Part shown: one piece after another, positions 61,880-64,000 of the stretch
Position numbering within the stretch: position 1 is the first letter of the stretch
Layout of the letters: every line of letters begins with the position of its first letter
Origin: Planococcus beigongshangi
GTDB taxonomy: Bacteria > Bacillota > Bacilli > Bacillales_A > Planococcaceae
Direction of reading: 5' to 3'
Length of the DNA stretch: 64,000 bases
Assembly: GCF_016820495.1 (NCBI RefSeq)
Contig: NZ_JADHDU010000001.1
Coordinates: forward strand, 496,257 to 560,256
Notes under the pieces: generated by a model
Told to the model about the DNA's origin: nothing
Databases searched by the model: none
Seen by the model: only the letters and a program-made list of their open reading frames with translations
Translations under genes and position numbers: made by a program

Positions 61880-63268
61880 ATGAATTTTAATGCCCATGAT
61901 GTTGAACGCATGATACAGGAACAACGTAATTTCTACTATACAGGTGCGACACGCCCGACGGATTTCCGGAAAGCGCAACTGGAAAATCTGAAGCAGTCGA
62001 TCCTGGCAAATGAAGAAATCATTATTGAAGCACTTGAACGTGATCTCGGGAAAAGTGAGTTCGAAGCCTATGCGACTGAAATCGGTTTTGTCCTCGACAG
62101 CATCGGCAATATGCAGAAGAATCTGGAAGACTGGATGGAGCCTGAAAAAGTGAAAACACCGATTCATCTGCAGCCGGCCAAAAGTTTCATCATCCGCGAA
62201 CCTTATGGCTCTGTACTGATCATCGGCCCCTTCAATTATCCATTCCAGTTGGTGATGGAACCGTTGATCGGTGCCATTACAGGCGGAAATTGTGCGGTTG
62301 TTAAGCCATCTGAAACGACACCGAATGTAGCCCGTGCTATACGGATTGTTCTCGAAGAGGCATTCCCGACCTATTACGTCCGGGTTGTGGAAGGGGAGCG
62401 CGAAGAAGTCACTGCGTTAATCCATGCATCATTCGACTATATCTTCTTCACAGGCAGCGTTAAAGTCGGCAAAGTTGTCATGAAGGCAGCTTCAGAGAGA
62501 CTGACGCCTGTGACGTTGGAACTTGGCGGGAAAAGTCCGGCGATTGTCGATCAGACCGCGGATATCGATCTAGCCGTGAAGCGTATCGCATGGGGCAAAT
62601 TGATGAATACGGGCCAGACTTGTGTGGCACCGGATTATGTCTGTGTCCATGAAAAGGTCAAAGACGAATTCTTGAAGAAATTAACGAAAACCATCAGTTC
62701 GTTTTACGGAAAAAATGCGCAGGCAAGCCCTGATTACGGGCGGATTGTTTCCACTTCGCATTTTGACCGCCTGGCTGAGCTGATTGAAAGCGAATCGGAA
62801 AATATCATTTACGGCGGGAAGACGGACCGTTCGAATCGTTATATCGAACCGACAGTCCTGGATAATATCAATTGGAACAGCCCCTCCATGGAAGATGAAA
62901 TTTTCGGGCCGATCCTGCCGGTCATCACCTACGAGGACCTGCCATTGCTCCTTCGCCAAATTCGTCAGCTGCCGAAACCGTTGTCAGCCTATATGTTCTC
63001 TGAAAATGAACGGGCTATCAACTTCTTCCTAGAAGAGCTGCCGTTCGGCGGCGGATGCATCAACGACACCGTATCACATGTGGGAAGTGCGCACCTTCCG
63101 TTCGGTGGAGTCGGACCTTCCGGCATGAATTCCTACCACGGTAAGTATAGTTTTGAAACATTCACACATGCGAAGTCGATTTTGAAGAAATCAACGAAGA
63201 TTTCAACGAATATCCTATTCCCACCGTATAAAAACAGAGTGAAATATGTGCGGGGATTATTGAAATAA
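61880..63268 (+). CDS. Aldehyde dehydrogenase (class 3-like)
   Basis: This 462-residue enzyme oxidises aldehydes to acids with NAD(P). The catalytic Cys is in NTGQTCVAPDYV and the general-base Glu in LELGGKSP. Cofactor-binding elements are GPFNYPF and FFTGSVKVGK. The length below 470 and the C-terminal basic tail (ILFPPYKNRVKYV) place it with fatty-aldehyde (class 3, YwdH-type) dehydrogenases. It starts after ACAGGAGG and follows the Gfo/Idh gene, with a terminator touching its stop codon. Confidence 0.92.
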   Translation: MNFNAHDVERMIQEQRNFYYTGATRPTDFRKAQLENLKQSILANEEIIIEALERDLGKSEFEAYATEIGFVLDSIGNMQKNLEDWMEPEKVKTPIHLQPAKSFIIREPYGSVLIIGPFNYPFQLVMEPLIGAITGGNCAVVKPSETTPNVARAIRIVLEEAFPTYYVRVVEGEREEVTALIHASFDYIFFTGSVKVGKVVMKAASERLTPVTLELGGKSPAIVDQTADIDLAVKRIAWGKLMNTGQTCVAPDYVCVHEKVKDEFLKKLTKTISSFYGKNAQASPDYGRIVSTSHFDRLAELIESESENIIYGGKTDRSNRYIEPTVLDNINWNSPSMEDEIFGPILPVITYEDLPLLLRQIRQLPKPLSAYMFSENERAINFFLEELPFGGGCINDTVSHVGSAHLPFGGVGPSGMNSYHGKYSFETFTHAKSILKKSTKISTNILFPPYKNRVKYVRGLLK

Positions 63269-63290
63269 GCGGCCTGCGGGTCGCTTTTTT
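63267..63290 (+). terminator. Rho-independent terminator after the aldehyde dehydrogenase
   Basis: AAGCGGCC pairs with GGTCGCTT (one G-U) around TGCG and ends in T6. It overlaps the TAA stop. Confidence 0.85.
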
Positions 63291-63330
63291 CATTTTGTAC
63301 CTGCTAAGATGATTCTAAGAGGTGATTGGA

Positions 63331-64000
63331 GTGGCAGAACGCATTTTAATTATTGAAGATGAAAAGAATATCGCCCGGGTTCTGGAATTGGAACTGAATT
63401 ATGAAGGCTATGAAACAGCTGTTGCACATACGGGATCGGAAGGGCTGATCAAGTTCCGGGAACAGGAATGGGATTTGGTGCTCCTGGATTTGATGTTGCC
63501 TGAAATACACGGATTGGACGTGTTGAAACGGATCCGTTCGTCCGAAGAAAAATTGCCGGTGATCCTGTTGACTGCCAAAAATGATGTGAAAGATAAAGTG
63601 GCAGGTCTCGATCTTGGAGCCAATGACTATGTCACAAAGCCCTTTGAAATCGAAGAACTGCTGGCCCGGATCCGCGCTAACCTGCGTCTCAAAAGCAATG
63701 GCAATTCAGAAAAGCATCGGTTCCATGAACTGGAACTGGATGAAATTTCGCGTGCCGTCACAAGAGGCGGGAGACAGATCGAACTGACTCCGCGCGAATT
63801 CGATCTTTTATTGTTTCTGATGGCGCATCCGAAACAGGTGCTGACGCGTGAGCAGGTCTTGAATGCAGTCTGGGGTTATGATTATTTCGGCGATACGAAC
63901 GTAATAGATGTATATATCCGGTATTTGAGAAAGAAAGTGGATGCAGGTGAAAGGACGACTTATATCCAAACGGTCCGCGGTGTGGGTTACGTGTTAAAGG
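63331..64000 (+). CDS. OmpR/PhoB-family response regulator, 3' end cut by the window
   Basis: The frame starts with GTG after AGAGGTGA and is open at the window edge, so about 223 residues are seen and only the last few are missing. The receiver domain (1-120) has the acidic pocket IIEDEKN, the phospho-acceptor Asp in LLLDLMLPEIHG (shown as DLVLLDLM), the conserved Thr in LLTAKND and Lys in YVTKPF. The C-terminal winged helix has the ELTPREFDLL and TNVIDVYIRYLRKKV segments. It resembles ArlR-type regulators. Its sensor kinase is expected just downstream. Confidence 0.93.
   Translation, partial: MAERILIIEDEKNIARVLELELNYEGYETAVAHTGSEGLIKFREQEWDLVLLDLMLPEIHGLDVLKRIRSSEEKLPVILLTAKNDVKDKVAGLDLGANDYVTKPFEIEELLARIRANLRLKSNGNSEKHRFHELELDEISRAVTRGGRQIELTPREFDLLLFLMAHPKQVLTREQVLNAVWGYDYFGDTNVIDVYIRYLRKKVDAGERTTYIQTVRGVGYVLK

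Overview
This window looks like a chromosomal segment from a low-to-mid GC Gram-positive member of the Bacillales. Gene content and order suggest Planococcaceae or a close relative, although no rRNA or marker gene here settles the genus. Evidence includes strong AGGAGG-type ribosome binding sites with frequent TTG and GTG starts, a Trp T-box, and sites resembling FapR, CtsR, CodY, LexA and sigma-B targets. Many blocks keep the Bacillus subtilis order: addBA, yisKL, yitS-U-V-W, yjzD-fabHF-appDFABC-trpS-oppABCDF-spx-mecA-coiA-pepF, yjbH-I-K-M-N-O, prpE, fabI and yjcFGH. I see no prophage, insertion sequence, CRISPR array or rRNA operon, so this is mostly core genome.

Layout. 1-5.8 kb: the 3' end of an M23 peptidase, a thioredoxin-like lipid-face protein, a PLP trans-sulfuration enzyme, a MinJ-like PDZ membrane protein, CsbA, the branched-chain amino acid exporter AzlCD on the minus strand, a tandem 119-bp intergenic repeat and a TVP38 membrane protein. 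5.8-15.5 kb: addB-addA behind a LexA-like box, a DUF418 membrane protein, YisK-like and YisL. 15.5-22.8 kb: a membrane-anchored GH13 protein whose catalytic residues look lost, DegV/HAD, YitV, YitW, a CtsR-controlled ClpB lacking its N-domain, and YjzD. 22.8-39.1 kb: FapR-controlled fabHF, then two complete oligopeptide ABC transporter operons (app, opp) flanking T-box-controlled trpS and a DUF3899 protein.

39.1-53.2 kb: a putative glycoside hydrolase, then the Spx regulatory neighbourhood (spx with sigma-A and sigma-B promoter signals, mecA, coiA, pepF, the Spx-degradation adaptor yjbH, truncated haemoglobin yjbI, CYTH protein yjbK). The operon relQ-nadK-rluD follows, then prpE, mgtE and FapR-controlled fabI. 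53.2-64 kb: yjcF, yjcG and yjcH, a PgpA-like lipid phosphatase, a TAXI-TRAP transporter operon with a DUF1850 protein, tRNA-Val(GAC), a secreted nuclease lipoprotein, a 47-residue protein with a sigma-B-like promoter, a Gfo/Idh/MocA oxidoreductase, an aldehyde dehydrogenase and the start of an OmpR-family response regulator.

Themes. Lipid synthesis (fabHF and fabI at two loci 29 kb apart) shares one operator type. Stress and protein quality control (ClpB/CtsR, Spx/MecA/YjbH, RelQ) cluster together. Each of the three solute-binding lipoprotein genes (appA, oppA, TAXI) is followed by a strong intercistronic hairpin, which would raise binding-protein output above that of its membrane subunits. 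The least explained items are the pseudo-amylase, the tandem structured repeats, the 47-residue protein and a structured intergenic region near 47.6 kb.
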